Assembly (NCBI GenBank): GCA_020722965.1
Contig: DYJT01000007.1
Location: 30,743-94,742, forward strand
From: Brachyspira murdochii
GTDB lineage: Bacteria > Spirochaetota > JAAYUW01
Reading direction: 5' to 3'
Length of the DNA stretch: 64,000 nucleotides
The position numbers were made by a program, and so were the translations under genes. Position 1 is the first letter of the stretch, and each line of letters opens with the position of its first letter. The notes beneath the pieces are model-generated. The model saw nothing but the letters and a program-made list of their open reading frames with translations, was not told the origin of the DNA and made no database searches. This document shows positions 1 to 8,574 of the stretch, piece by piece.

Positions 1-709
1 CCATAAAGGATAAGGTTTTCCCCCTTCGAAAATCGCCTTGAGCAATCGATGAAATCAAAAAATTTTCAAATTTAGTTTTAAAGTTGAATCTTTCCTCTTT
101 TTTTAACTTTAGTAAATCTGAATCATGCGTAAATGAACTATAATGATAATCATCGGTAATGCTTATAGAATTTGAAATACTGGCTATATCCTCTACTTTT
201 TTTGCAACCCACTTTTTTCCTGCTGTCTCCAAAATATAGGCAGAGGTAAAATCTGCTATCAAAAAACTATTATGATAATGCAAATTTTTTTTGTATCCAC
301 AATTTCCACCCTGTCCATACTTTTCTATCATTTTAATGCATACTTTTACCGCATCGATCGCTGTTTTACTTCTTTCAAGGGCAATCCGTAAAATATCCAT
401 TCCAAGCAAAGCTTTTTCACCCTGTTTTTCCTTTGTAAAAACAGCCTCATTACCGATAACCAACCCATATTCATTTACTCCCATCTCTGCACCCCAGATC
501 CAGGATGGCTTAAATAAAATGCACTCGTAGGTGTTTTCAGCTTGATCTATCTCTATATATGTACATTTTACTTTTGAACCTGCGGGATAACTTTTTCGTG
601 GAATTTTAATAATAACATGAGGTTCATCTGGTTCTCTATCGCTATTTTTACCAAAAATAATTGAACCATTTTTTGTAGAATTTCTCAAGGCAACCACTGT
701 ATCGCACAT
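1..709 (-). CDS. C69-family dipeptidase / secernin-like Ntn hydrolase, C-terminus cut by window edge
   Basis: An open frame runs from an ATG at 709 down to base 1 without a stop, giving 236 residues of a longer protein. It begins MCDTVVAL, so Cys2 would be the N-terminal nucleophile of a peptidase family C69 (PepD/secernin) Ntn hydrolase, and the following segment FGKNSDREPDEP is the family's conserved N/D-rich stretch. A GAEMGVNEYGLVIGNEAV segment near residue 75 is also typical. A GAGGT Shine-Dalgarno lies 5 nt before the ATG. It is the third gene of a minus-strand operon after tldD and tldE (40 nt gap), suggesting a role in peptide breakdown. Family assignment is good; the substrate is unknown. 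Confidence 0.82.
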   Translation of the reverse strand, partial: MCDTVVALRNSTKNGSIIFGKNSDREPDEPHVIIKIPRKSYPAGSKVKCTYIEIDQAENTYECILFKPSWIWGAEMGVNEYGLVIGNEAVFTKEKQGEKALLGMDILRIALERSKTAIDAVKVCIKMIEKYGQGGNCGYKKNLHYHNSFLIADFTSAYILETAGKKWVAKKVEDIASISNSISITDDYHYSSFTHDSDLLKLKKEERFNFKTKFENFLISSIAQGDFRRGKTLSFM

Positions 710-749
710 AGTCTACCTCATAAAGTTAAATTTTTATTTTATTAAATTT

Positions 750-2051
750 TTACTTTAAAACAACATTTATGTTGTCAAATAAGATAGCTGGAAAACATCC
801 CATTATAGAAAAATGTTTTTTATTCTCAATGGCAATAATAGAATTTAAACAATCATAAATATTTGCACTTGCCATTGCATCCTTAACATGTCCTATAATC
901 TGCCCATTTTCAACATATAAACCAGGTGAAAGCCCTATAGAAAAATCACCATTTTGAATATTACCAGAATGAGCTCCTAAAACAGAGGACACAATAATAC
1001 CTTTATCTATAAGAGAAATAAGTTCATAGATACTTTTATCCCCTTTTTCTACTATAAATCTTGGGACAAAATCCGAAGGTGCCTGATTAAAATCCTGGCT
1101 ATAGCCATGTCCTGTTGGCTTTGTATTATATTTTTTTGCCGTTTTCCTGTCGAAATAAAAATTTTTCAATATTCCATTTTCGATAAAATAGATTTTTTCG
1201 GTTTTTGTGCCTTCATCATCAAAGCTTCGAGCCATCGGAAACATAGTGGAATTTGGGTCATCATAAATTGAAAAAGATTGGGATGCTATTTTTTGTCCTA
1301 TTTTACCCTCTAATGGTGTTTTTTTATATAACAGACTACTACCAGATAATGCAGATGATAGTCTAAATATAAATGTATAAAAAGCTTCAGGCAAAAACAG
1401 AACCTTCATTTGACCACTTTTTGGCTTGACCTGTTTTTCAGAGTTATTATAAAGATTAACCATAAAGTCTAAAGATTCCTTATCAGCAGAAAAAAGATCA
1501 TAAGATGCTAAAATTCTACTTAAATTAGAATATGAACCCGGATATATAAGAGAAAAATAAAAACCAAATGATGAAATTTTTTGTTTGTAATCTATATTAT
1601 TACTGTTAACAAGATTTATCTCAGTTGTTTCGGCAAAACCTTCTAAATTTATCTGGGCTTTTGTATTTTCTTTTAAATATTTTAAGGTCTCATTTAAATT
1701 ATTTAAAATATCTATAGACGTAATTTTCTCTAACCCTTCCTTATATGTTTTAATTTGTTCGATATTTTCTTTTTCAGGAAATCCAAATGTCCCATCAACC
1801 TTACCTATTAATGAATTTTTAGCTGATTGAATAAGACTTTTTATATCTATTTCCCCTGTTGAATAGGCAAAACCAAAATAATTATCTTTAATGATAGATA
1901 AGACTACTTTATCTACTATGCTACTTTCGACTTTCTTGAATTTTGAATCTTCAAAAGATATAGAAGTAGCTTTTGTATTTATTTTTCTTATACTGACCTG
2001 ATCAAATTCTTTTTTTGCCTTTTCAAGAAGCTGCTCTATTTTATTTTCCAT
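750..2051 (-). CDS. tldE: TldE/PmbA-like metalloprotease subunit
   Basis: 433 residues with the overall TldD/PmbA family pattern: a mixed N-terminal domain, then a C-terminal domain containing the conserved FPMARSFDDEGTKTEKIYFI stretch and GHVKDAMASANIYD near the end. The HExxxH zinc motif of TldD is absent, as in TldE/PmbA, which acts as the non-catalytic partner in the TldD-TldE heterodimer. In Escherichia coli the pair degrades unfolded peptides and trims leader peptides of microcin B17 and the antitoxin CcdA. It follows tldD after 16 nt, so co-transcription and heterodimer formation are very likely. RBS GGAGGA is present upstream of the ATG at 2051. Confidence 0.88.
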   Translation of the reverse strand: MENKIEQLLEKAKKEFDQVSIRKINTKATSISFEDSKFKKVESSIVDKVVLSIIKDNYFGFAYSTGEIDIKSLIQSAKNSLIGKVDGTFGFPEKENIEQIKTYKEGLEKITSIDILNNLNETLKYLKENTKAQINLEGFAETTEINLVNSNNIDYKQKISSFGFYFSLIYPGSYSNLSRILASYDLFSADKESLDFMVNLYNNSEKQVKPKSGQMKVLFLPEAFYTFIFRLSSALSGSSLLYKKTPLEGKIGQKIASQSFSIYDDPNSTMFPMARSFDDEGTKTEKIYFIENGILKNFYFDRKTAKKYNTKPTGHGYSQDFNQAPSDFVPRFIVEKGDKSIYELISLIDKGIIVSSVLGAHSGNIQNGDFSIGLSPGLYVENGQIIGHVKDAMASANIYDCLNSIIAIENKKHFSIMGCFPAILFDNINVVLK

Positions 2052-2067
2052 TTTTTCCTCCTAAATT

Positions 2068-3432
2068 TTATATTCCACCTACAACAAGATTATTTATCAT
2101 TATATGAGGTGCTCCATGACAGGATCTTATATTGTACTGCCCTTTACCACATCCACCAGTTTTCGATAAAACAAGATCATCTGCTATTCCATTAATATTC
2201 TTTAATGTATCATATAGATTCCCGGAAATATTTATATCCCTAACCATTCTATCTATCTTACCATTTTTAATTATATAACCATATTGAGCGCCAAAGGTAA
2301 AATTTTCACCGGCAGTCTGACCACCTTTAGCATCACATAGATATAATCCATCTTTTGTTTTCATTAAAAGAGATTCTAACTTATCCTGAGCATTTTGTAT
2401 GAAAATAGTTCCCATTCTTATAATTGGAGCATATCTATAGTCCTCAGCAACACAATGCCCATTTATCGGCTCATTAAACTCGTTTGCAGTTGATCTTGAA
2501 TGCAACCTACCTTTTAATACCCCATTTTCCATGAGAATTACCTTACCTGCAGCAACACCTTCATCATCATATTTATAAAATCCGAGTGTCCCTTCTATCG
2601 TGGGATCATCGATTATTGTCAATATATCGCTACCCAGCTTTTTGCCTAACTGCATCTTTTCTCTCATAACGGGAGAATCTTCAATCAGATCTGCCTCTGA
2701 AAAATGTCCAAATGCCTCATGTGTAAAAACACCAGCAAGACTTTGGTTGAGAACAACATTATAAACACCACCTTTTACAGGTTCGGCATCGAGTAAATCA
2801 CATACTATCTTTTTCCTCTGTTCAATATAATCTTCTTGATTTAATAGATTATGATAACCATCGCTTCCTCCAAATGTCACCCTTACATTTTGCAAGACAT
2901 TATCTTTTTTTGCAGTTATCAAACCAGAGATGCCAACTGTAACAAGAATTTCATTTATCTGTGTCCCTTCGGAACTAACAAAATATCTATCTCTTTTTAA
3001 TTCAAATAATCTCATCATCGTCGAGACTATCTTTTCTTCTTTCAAAATTAAATCATTATATCCTTTCAATAAATTTAATTTTTCTTCGAAACTAATTTTT
3101 TGGGGATCTATATTTAATTTTGGAAAAAATCTATCCTTTATCGGCTCTACTTTTGCAAGTCTAACTTTTTTATCCGAGTTTTTAGATAGAATTTTTGCAT
3201 TTACAATACAATTTTTAATGGCATTTTCGGCATCATTTAAATTCGTAAATGCGACAGAGGCGAAACCACCATCTATTAAAATTCTAACTACAAAACCACT
3301 AGAAGTATTAGAACCAATTCTATTCAAATCCCTATTTAAATATTCAATTTCGGTATCACTTCTTCTTTCAAACCTTATATCTGCATAATCTGCATCGATT
3401 TTTGAAAGTAGCTTTTTTAAATTATCAATCAT
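2068..3432 (-). CDS. tldD: TldD zinc metalloprotease subunit
   Basis: 454 residues. The zinc-binding HExxxH motif is present as HEAFGH at residues 238-243, and the C-terminal GGCGKGQ supplies the expected third ligand cysteine. GRLHSRSTANEF and GGQTAGENFTFGA are further family signatures. TldD is the catalytic half of the TldD-TldE protease, a cytoplasmic peptidase with a narrow channel that accepts only extended peptides. It is the first gene of the tldD-tldE-C69 operon, with a strong AGGAGG Shine-Dalgarno at 3437-3442. The gene diverges from cheA across a 288 nt intergenic region. Confidence 0.92.
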   Translation of the reverse strand: MIDNLKKLLSKIDADYADIRFERRSDTEIEYLNRDLNRIGSNTSSGFVVRILIDGGFASVAFTNLNDAENAIKNCIVNAKILSKNSDKKVRLAKVEPIKDRFFPKLNIDPQKISFEEKLNLLKGYNDLILKEEKIVSTMMRLFELKRDRYFVSSEGTQINEILVTVGISGLITAKKDNVLQNVRVTFGGSDGYHNLLNQEDYIEQRKKIVCDLLDAEPVKGGVYNVVLNQSLAGVFTHEAFGHFSEADLIEDSPVMREKMQLGKKLGSDILTIIDDPTIEGTLGFYKYDDEGVAAGKVILMENGVLKGRLHSRSTANEFNEPINGHCVAEDYRYAPIIRMGTIFIQNAQDKLESLLMKTKDGLYLCDAKGGQTAGENFTFGAQYGYIIKNGKIDRMVRDINISGNLYDTLKNINGIADDLVLSKTGGCGKGQYNIRSCHGAPHIMINNLVVGGI

Positions 3433-3457
3433 GTTGCCTCCTATTAAAGGTTGTTTT

Positions 3458-3485
3458 ATAATAAAATAAATTTATATCTTGTAAA
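3458..3485 (-). promoter_or_regulatory. Putative sigma-70 promoter of tldD operon
   Basis: Minus-strand TTTACA (3480-3485) and TATTAT (3458-3463) separated by 16 nt, each one mismatch from consensus. Transcription would start near 3451, about 20 nt before the tldD start codon and just upstream of its Shine-Dalgarno. AT-rich sequence makes chance matches common, so this is a prediction. Confidence 0.45.
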
Positions 3486-3560
3486 TAAAAATTTAAAAAA
3501 AGTATTTTTATGTGAATTTTTGTACAAGAGGTTTAAAATTAAAAATTATAAAAATTATTA

Positions 3561-3589
3561 TTGACAAAAATTTTTTTAAAATTTATAAT
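3561..3589 (+). promoter_or_regulatory. Consensus sigma-70 promoter of the chemotaxis operon
   Basis: TTGACA at 3561-3566 and TATAAT at 3584-3589 with exactly 17 nt between them: a perfect match in both hexamers and spacing. Transcription would start near 3596, giving a leader of about 125 nt before cheA. The rest of the 3433-3720 intergenic region is plain AT-rich sequence with no gene; a second weak TTGACC at 3673 lacks a good partner. Confidence 0.75.
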
Positions 3590-3720
3590 TTAGATGATTA
3601 ATTAAAGTTACCAAACCAATAGGTACATTACTTGAATTGTTTCGTATTATTTATTTAAATAAAAATTATCTATTGACCTCAAGATTTAACTTTTAAAAAA
3701 TATTTTTTTGGAGTTTGGTA

Positions 3721-5997
3721 ATGAGTGAAATTGAACTTTCTAATAATTTTTTATCAGAATTTCTTGATAACCTACAGCAAATATATTCTAATATCCAATC
3801 ATATGAACCAGGCGATCTTGTAAAACAATTAGAAATTAAAAACTCCTTAGAATCATTGACAAATAATATTGAAAATACCAATATTTTAAAAGAAATCTCT
3901 TTTATATCATCCATTAAAGATCTTTTACAAAAAGTTATAGTTAAGAAAAATATCGAACCAGAACTTCTATTTTTAAATAAATTTTTTTCAGCATTAACAA
4001 ACATAATTAAAAGACAGGTTGACTACAAAGATTTTATAAACTCATTTAATGAATTTGAAGATTATCAAATAGATAAAATCTTCTCTAAAGAAGCTTTTTT
4101 AAATTTATTGGACAAATTCAACTTTATAGTAGAAGACGAGCCAAACAATATAAAAAATAATATCGAAAAATATGATAAGATTAAGATTAAGCTGGATGAA
4201 CTTATTGATGATCCAACATTATTAACGCAATTTGTAAACGAATCGATGGAGCTTTTAGATAATGCCCAATTTAGTTTAGTTGATTTAGAATATGATCCTA
4301 CAAATAAATCATCGATTGATAATATTTTTAGAGCTTTTCACACGATTAAAGGGTCTTCTGCTTTTCTTGGTTTAAAACCAATCGAAATGGTTAGTCACTC
4401 CATGGAAGATCTCTTTTCTCTTATAAGAGATGGCAAAATTAAAGTTTCAAAAGAGCTAATAGATTTTATATTTATCGGCATTAATTTACTTCACACTTTC
4501 ATAGATGCTATTAAATTCAGTGAATATAATAGCAATGCTTTGAAGCAGGATCTATTAAAAATAAAAATTGACGATTATCTATTTTACATAAAAAAAATTA
4601 AGGAAGAATTTCAAGTTAAAAAAATTGGTGAAATTCTTGAAGAGTTAGGATTAATAGATAAAAAAAAGATTAATTATTTATTAAAAATTCAGAGTGCGGA
4701 AAACAAAAAACTTGGTGAAATACTTGTAGAAAAAAACGTTGTATCAGAACAACAAGTCTCTCAAGCCCTTAACTTACAACAAAAACAAAAAGAAAAGGCT
4801 AAAAAGTTATCGTTTGTAAAGGTTTCAAATGAAAAGCTTAACATATTAATCGATACAGTAGGCGAGCTAGTAATTAATCAATCCATTTTAAAACAGGAAA
4901 TATTATCTATCAAAGGTATATCTGACATCCTTGAGAGATCTCTTTCACAACTTGAAATAATAACAACAGGAATAAAAAATCTTGTTTTATCTATGGGTAT
5001 GATCCCTGTTTCAGAGATATTTAATAGATTAAGAGTAGTTGCAAGAAATACAGCAAGTTCGCTTGGCAAATCAATAAATCTGGAAATTGAAGGAGAAGAT
5101 ACTGAACTTGATAGAAATATCGTTGAAATGCTTTATGATCCTCTTTTACATCTTGTTAGAAACTCAATTGATCATGGAATAGAGAATTTTGAAACCAGGA
5201 AAAAACTTGGTAAACCTGGTGTAGGTAAAATTTTTATCAGTGCATCAAATAAAGGTAGTAACATAGAAATTGTTGTTTCTGATGATGGACAAGGTTTAAA
5301 CAAGCAAAAAATTATAGAAAAAGTTATAGAAAAAGGACTTTTAGAAAAAGATAAAATTCAAAACCTCACTGAAAAGGAAATATATTCTTTCATCTTTTTG
5401 CCAGGTTTTTCTACTTCTGAAACAATATCAAATATATCTGGAAGAGGTGTAGGACTCGATGTTGTAAAAAAGAATATAGAACAGATACATGGTAGAATAG
5501 ATGTCCAATCCGAATTTAATAATTTTACGAAATTTATAATAAGAATACCACTGACACTAGCCATTATAGAGGGTTTTGTAACCAAGGTTAGATCAAATTT
5601 CTATGTCTTCCCTTTCAGCCAGATTGAGGAAATTCTTGTTTTGGATAATAATAATAATAAATTTTCAAAAAATGGCGAACAGGAGATATTCTATCATAGA
5701 GGAACCCATATTCCTGTGTTATATACCGATAAAATCTTTTATGATAAAAACTATGCTGATCTTTTTGAAAAAAATGATAAAAGATCTTTTGCATTGATTA
5801 TTTCCCTTGATCAATCTCGATATTGTATAGTTGTCGATGAAGTTTATGGTAAGCAGGAAATTGTTATTAAAAACCTTGGTGAACTTTTATCGGATTTCAA
5901 TTTCTTTTCTGGTGGCACTATATTTGGAGATGGTACTATTGGTTTTGTAGTAGATACTCAAGCTTTGATTGAAAACTATGAAATCAACATAAAATAA
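3721..5997 (+). CDS. cheA: Chemotaxis histidine kinase CheA with MshEN-like tandem motif in place of P2
   Basis: The ATG at 3721 is preceded by GGAG at 3710-3713 with 7 nt spacing, better than the in-frame TTG at 3715; the protein is then 758 residues. Order: about 155 N-terminal helical residues of no recognised family; HPt (P1) domain with phospho-acceptor His207 in AFHTIKGSS; two 24-residue repeats (301-324 and 330-353) of the MshEN type where a P2 domain normally sits; P3 dimerisation helices from about 363; ATPase domain with N-box HLVRNSIDHG near 477, DDGQG near 521 and GRGVGLD near 574; C-terminal CheW-like P5 domain from about 612. It is the sensor kinase that phosphorylates CheY and CheB, and heads the che operon. 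Confidence 0.95.
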   Translation: MSEIELSNNFLSEFLDNLQQIYSNIQSYEPGDLVKQLEIKNSLESLTNNIENTNILKEISFISSIKDLLQKVIVKKNIEPELLFLNKFFSALTNIIKRQVDYKDFINSFNEFEDYQIDKIFSKEAFLNLLDKFNFIVEDEPNNIKNNIEKYDKIKIKLDELIDDPTLLTQFVNESMELLDNAQFSLVDLEYDPTNKSSIDNIFRAFHTIKGSSAFLGLKPIEMVSHSMEDLFSLIRDGKIKVSKELIDFIFIGINLLHTFIDAIKFSEYNSNALKQDLLKIKIDDYLFYIKKIKEEFQVKKIGEILEELGLIDKKKINYLLKIQSAENKKLGEILVEKNVVSEQQVSQALNLQQKQKEKAKKLSFVKVSNEKLNILIDTVGELVINQSILKQEILSIKGISDILERSLSQLEIITTGIKNLVLSMGMIPVSEIFNRLRVVARNTASSLGKSINLEIEGEDTELDRNIVEMLYDPLLHLVRNSIDHGIENFETRKKLGKPGVGKIFISASNKGSNIEIVVSDDGQGLNKQKIIEKVIEKGLLEKDKIQNLTEKEIYSFIFLPGFSTSETISNISGRGVGLDVVKKNIEQIHGRIDVQSEFNNFTKFIIRIPLTLAIIEGFVTKVRSNFYVFPFSQIEEILVLDNNNNKFSKNGEQEIFYHRGTHIPVLYTDKIFYDKNYADLFEKNDKRSFALIISLDQSRYCIVVDEVYGKQEIVIKNLGELLSDFNFFSGGTIFGDGTIGFVVDTQALIENYEINIK

Positions 5998-6022
5998 CCA
6001 AGTTTCACATAGGAGTTATAAG

Positions 6023-6394
6023 ATGGCGTCAAAAATTCTAATAGTGGATGATTCAGAAGTTATTCAATCCGTTGTTTCAAAAACACTTATATTAAATGGT
6101 TACAATAATATTTTAAAAGCTTCAAATGGAGTAGAAGCTCTTGAAATAATAAAAAAGGAGAAAAACAGCATAGCTCTTTATATTTTTGATGTTAATATGC
6201 CCGAGATGGATGGTCTTACATTGGTTGAAAAAACAAGAGAAATCGATTTAAAGACACCAATTATTATGCTTACTACAGAAACAGACAAAAAGAAGATGAT
6301 TACAGCCAAAAATAATGGGGCCACTGGTTGGATAGTTAAGCCTTTTGAAGCAGAAAAGTTTATTCAGATTGTAAAAATGTATTTAGAAAAATAA
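6023..6394 (+). CDS. cheY: CheY-type single-domain response regulator
   Basis: 123 residues forming only a receiver domain. Acid pocket Asp9/Asp10, phospho-acceptor Asp56 in FDVNMPEMDG, conserved Thr84 in LTTE and Lys106 in VKPF are all present. It is presumed to carry the phosphoryl signal from CheA to the motility machinery. It lies 25 nt after cheA and 10 nt before cheW. No CheZ, CheC or CheX phosphatase gene is seen in the window, so dephosphorylation must be intrinsic or encoded elsewhere. Confidence 0.93.
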   Translation: MASKILIVDDSEVIQSVVSKTLILNGYNNILKASNGVEALEIIKKEKNSIALYIFDVNMPEMDGLTLVEKTREIDLKTPIIMLTTETDKKKMITAKNNGATGWIVKPFEAEKFIQIVKMYLEK

Positions 6395-6404
6395 GGAGGT
6401 TTTA

Positions 6405-6878
6405 ATGGAGCAAAGAGTAAAATATCTTATCTTTGCCATAGCCGAAGAATATTATGCAATTCCAATTTCAAAGGTTCAGGAAGTGATACAATTTTTACCG
6501 ATTACATCTTTACATAATACAAATGAATATTTAAAAGGAGTTATCAATCTAAGAGGGAAGATTATCCCGATAATAGATATGAGGTTAAAATTTGGGCTTG
6601 AGCAAATACCTTACAATGAAAGAACTATTTTTATTATCACAGAGATAGTCGGAATTTCACAATCAAATTCTGTTGGTCTAGCAGTAGATAGAGTCATGGA
6701 AGTTATAGAAATCGAGGATAGCCAGCTTTCAAAAACACCTGATATTGGTTTTAAATCCAAAAATAAATATCTTCAAGGAATTTTTCAAAAAGAAGATAAG
6801 ATGATTATGGTATTAAATATTGACAATATTTTAGCTGCATCGGAAGTTATAGAAATTAACGAACAGATTAAAAGTTAA
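6405..6878 (+). CDS. cheW: Chemotaxis coupling protein CheW
   Basis: 157 residues matching CheW throughout: an initial FAIAEEYYAIPISKVQEVI strand pair, then the hallmark LKGVINLRGKIIPIIDMR and a VDRVMEVIEI segment. CheW bridges chemoreceptors to the CheA P5 domain in signalling arrays. AAGGAGG lies just upstream of the ATG. Position between cheY and an MCP gene in the same operon supports the assignment. Nothing is missing from the fold. Confidence 0.95.
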   Translation: MEQRVKYLIFAIAEEYYAIPISKVQEVIQFLPITSLHNTNEYLKGVINLRGKIIPIIDMRLKFGLEQIPYNERTIFIITEIVGISQSNSVGLAVDRVMEVIEIEDSQLSKTPDIGFKSKNKYLQGIFQKEDKMIMVLNIDNILAASEVIEINEQIKS

Positions 6879-6902
6879 AGAATTAAAACGGAGGAACAGT
6901 TT

Positions 6903-8555
6903 ATGAGTAAAGGTTTTCAAAGTTTTTCTGTAAGCAAAAAATTAATTTTCAGTTTTTTAGCTATCATATTTATAACTATTATAATTGGAGTTTTAGCATT
7001 TTATGGTTTAACAAGCTTAAGTAACAATTTAAAAGAACTAAAAGATTCATCTATTCCGTCAATAGTTTATATGTCAGATGTAATGGAAAGCCTTTTAGCT
7101 ATTAAATATGAAGTAAGAGCATTGCTTTCAGATAATATCGCTTATGAGTATAAAATACAATCTAAACATTTAGTTGAATCAAGAACAAAATATAATGAAG
7201 CGATAAAAGAATATGATATAATTCCAAGAACCGATGAGGAAGACAGGTTATATAAAGATGCTATTCAACAACTTCAAATAGCAAAAAAGGTAACAGATGA
7301 AATATTTTCACTTGCAGAAAAAATGGCTAAAAGTCAAAATATTACAGAAGAAGATAAAGCTAAACTTGAAAAATTAATATTACAAACTTATAGAAATGAT
7401 ATAGATGAAGCAATAAATAAATTTGATATTCTTTACCATTACATTGTGGATTACTATGGAGTTAAGATTCCAGAGATTGCAATTAAAAACTCTCAAACAA
7501 TTAATTTTATAATGATAGTTGCAATTATTTTTTCGATTATAATAGGTATAATTCTTGCAATTACTATATCTTCATCTATTTCCAAGCCACTTATTAAAAA
7601 CTCAGATGTTTTGAATTCTTCATCAATTCAACTCGAAGGCGCGGCAACTCAGGTTTCTTCTTCAAGCCAGGAACTTAGCAGTGGAGCAAGTGAATTGGCA
7701 AGTTCTGTAGAAGAAGTTACGAGTAGTGTCGAAGAACTTCAATCAATTATCGAATCTAACTCTAAAAATGTCAATGAGACAGAACTTATAATGCATCAGA
7801 CAGCTGATAATAACAAAGAGGCTATAGAAATTTCAAATGATCTTTTGAAAGCAATGGATGATATCACTAACAATTCGAAAAAGATTAGCAAAATAAATAA
7901 AGTGATAGATGACATTGCATTTCAAACCAATATTTTGGCTTTAAATGCAGCTGTAGAAGCTGCTAGAGCAGGTGATGCAGGTCGAGGTTTTGCAGTTGTG
8001 GCAGAACAGGTAAAATCTCTTGCCCAAAAAAGTGCGGATGCTGCAAAAGAAACAAATGATCTTATTGATATAGTTATTGAAAGTGTTGAAAAAGGGAATA
8101 ATCAGGTTTCTATAACAATTGAAAATATAAATAAAAGCAAAGAATTGATAGAAAAATCTGCAATCATGCTTGAAGAGGTATCAAAGGCATTCAAAGAACA
8201 AGCAAAAGGGGCAAATCAGATAACAAAGGCAATGTCCCAGATTAACTCTGTTGTTCAACAGACTGCTTCTTCCTCAGAAGGAACAGCTTCTTCTTCGGAA
8301 GAGATGCTCTCTCAGGTTGAAGAGATGAAAAGAGTGGTTGAATCTTTAAACGCTATAGCTATTGGCGAAAAAAAAGCAAAAATGAAACAGGAACAAACCA
8401 ATTATTCAAGAAAAATATCTTCAGAAAACATAAAAACTAAAAAGAGCTCAGTAAAAACTTCAGATAATCATGTAAATATAAGTAATCCTATAAAAGAGAT
8501 CGATGTTGTCAAACCAGAAGATAAAATTCCGCTTGAGGATTTCAAAGATTTTTAA
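6903..8555 (+). CDS. Methyl-accepting chemotaxis protein with helical-bundle sensor
   Basis: 550 residues. TM1 at about 13-33, an all-helical extracellular region of about 165 residues resembling a four-helix-bundle ligand domain, TM2 at about 199-222, then a cytoplasmic coiled coil. The signalling hairpin around 335-370 carries the near-invariant [19 protein letters not shown] and [15 protein letters not shown]. After TM2 only the start of a HAMP (ISKPLI) is visible before the Ser/Glu-rich methylation helix, so HAMP seems absent or much reduced. No CheR-docking pentapeptide ends the protein; a charged tail follows the coiled coil. The receptor sits 24 nt after cheW and probably feeds CheA of the same operon. 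The ligand is unknown. Confidence 0.93.
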   Translation: MSKGFQSFSVSKKLIFSFLAIIFITIIIGVLAFYGLTSLSNNLKELKDSSIPSIVYMSDVMESLLAIKYEVRALLSDNIAYEYKIQSKHLVESRTKYNEAIKEYDIIPRTDEEDRLYKDAIQQLQIAKKVTDEIFSLAEKMAKSQNITEEDKAKLEKLILQTYRNDIDEAINKFDILYHYIVDYYGVKIPEIAIKNSQTINFIMIVAIIFSIIIGIILAITISSSISKPLIKNSDVLNSSSIQLEGAATQVSSSSQELSSGASELASSVEEVTSSVEELQSIIESNSKNVNETELIMHQTADNNKEAIEISNDLLKAMDDITNNSKKISKINKVIDDIAFQTNILALNAAVEAARAGDAGRGFAVVAEQVKSLAQKSADAAKETNDLIDIVIESVEKGNNQVSITIENINKSKELIEKSAIMLEEVSKAFKEQAKGANQITKAMSQINSVVQQTASSSEGTASSSEEMLSQVEEMKRVVESLNAIAIGEKKAKMKQEQTNYSRKISSENIKTKKSSVKTSDNHVNISNPIKEIDVVKPEDKIPLEDFKDF

Positions 8556-8574
8556 TTTTTCTTAAGGAGTTTAT

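Noticed and set aside
291..530. 79-residue plus-strand ORF near the left edge
   Set aside because: It is antisense to the C69 dipeptidase frame, which carries clear family motifs.
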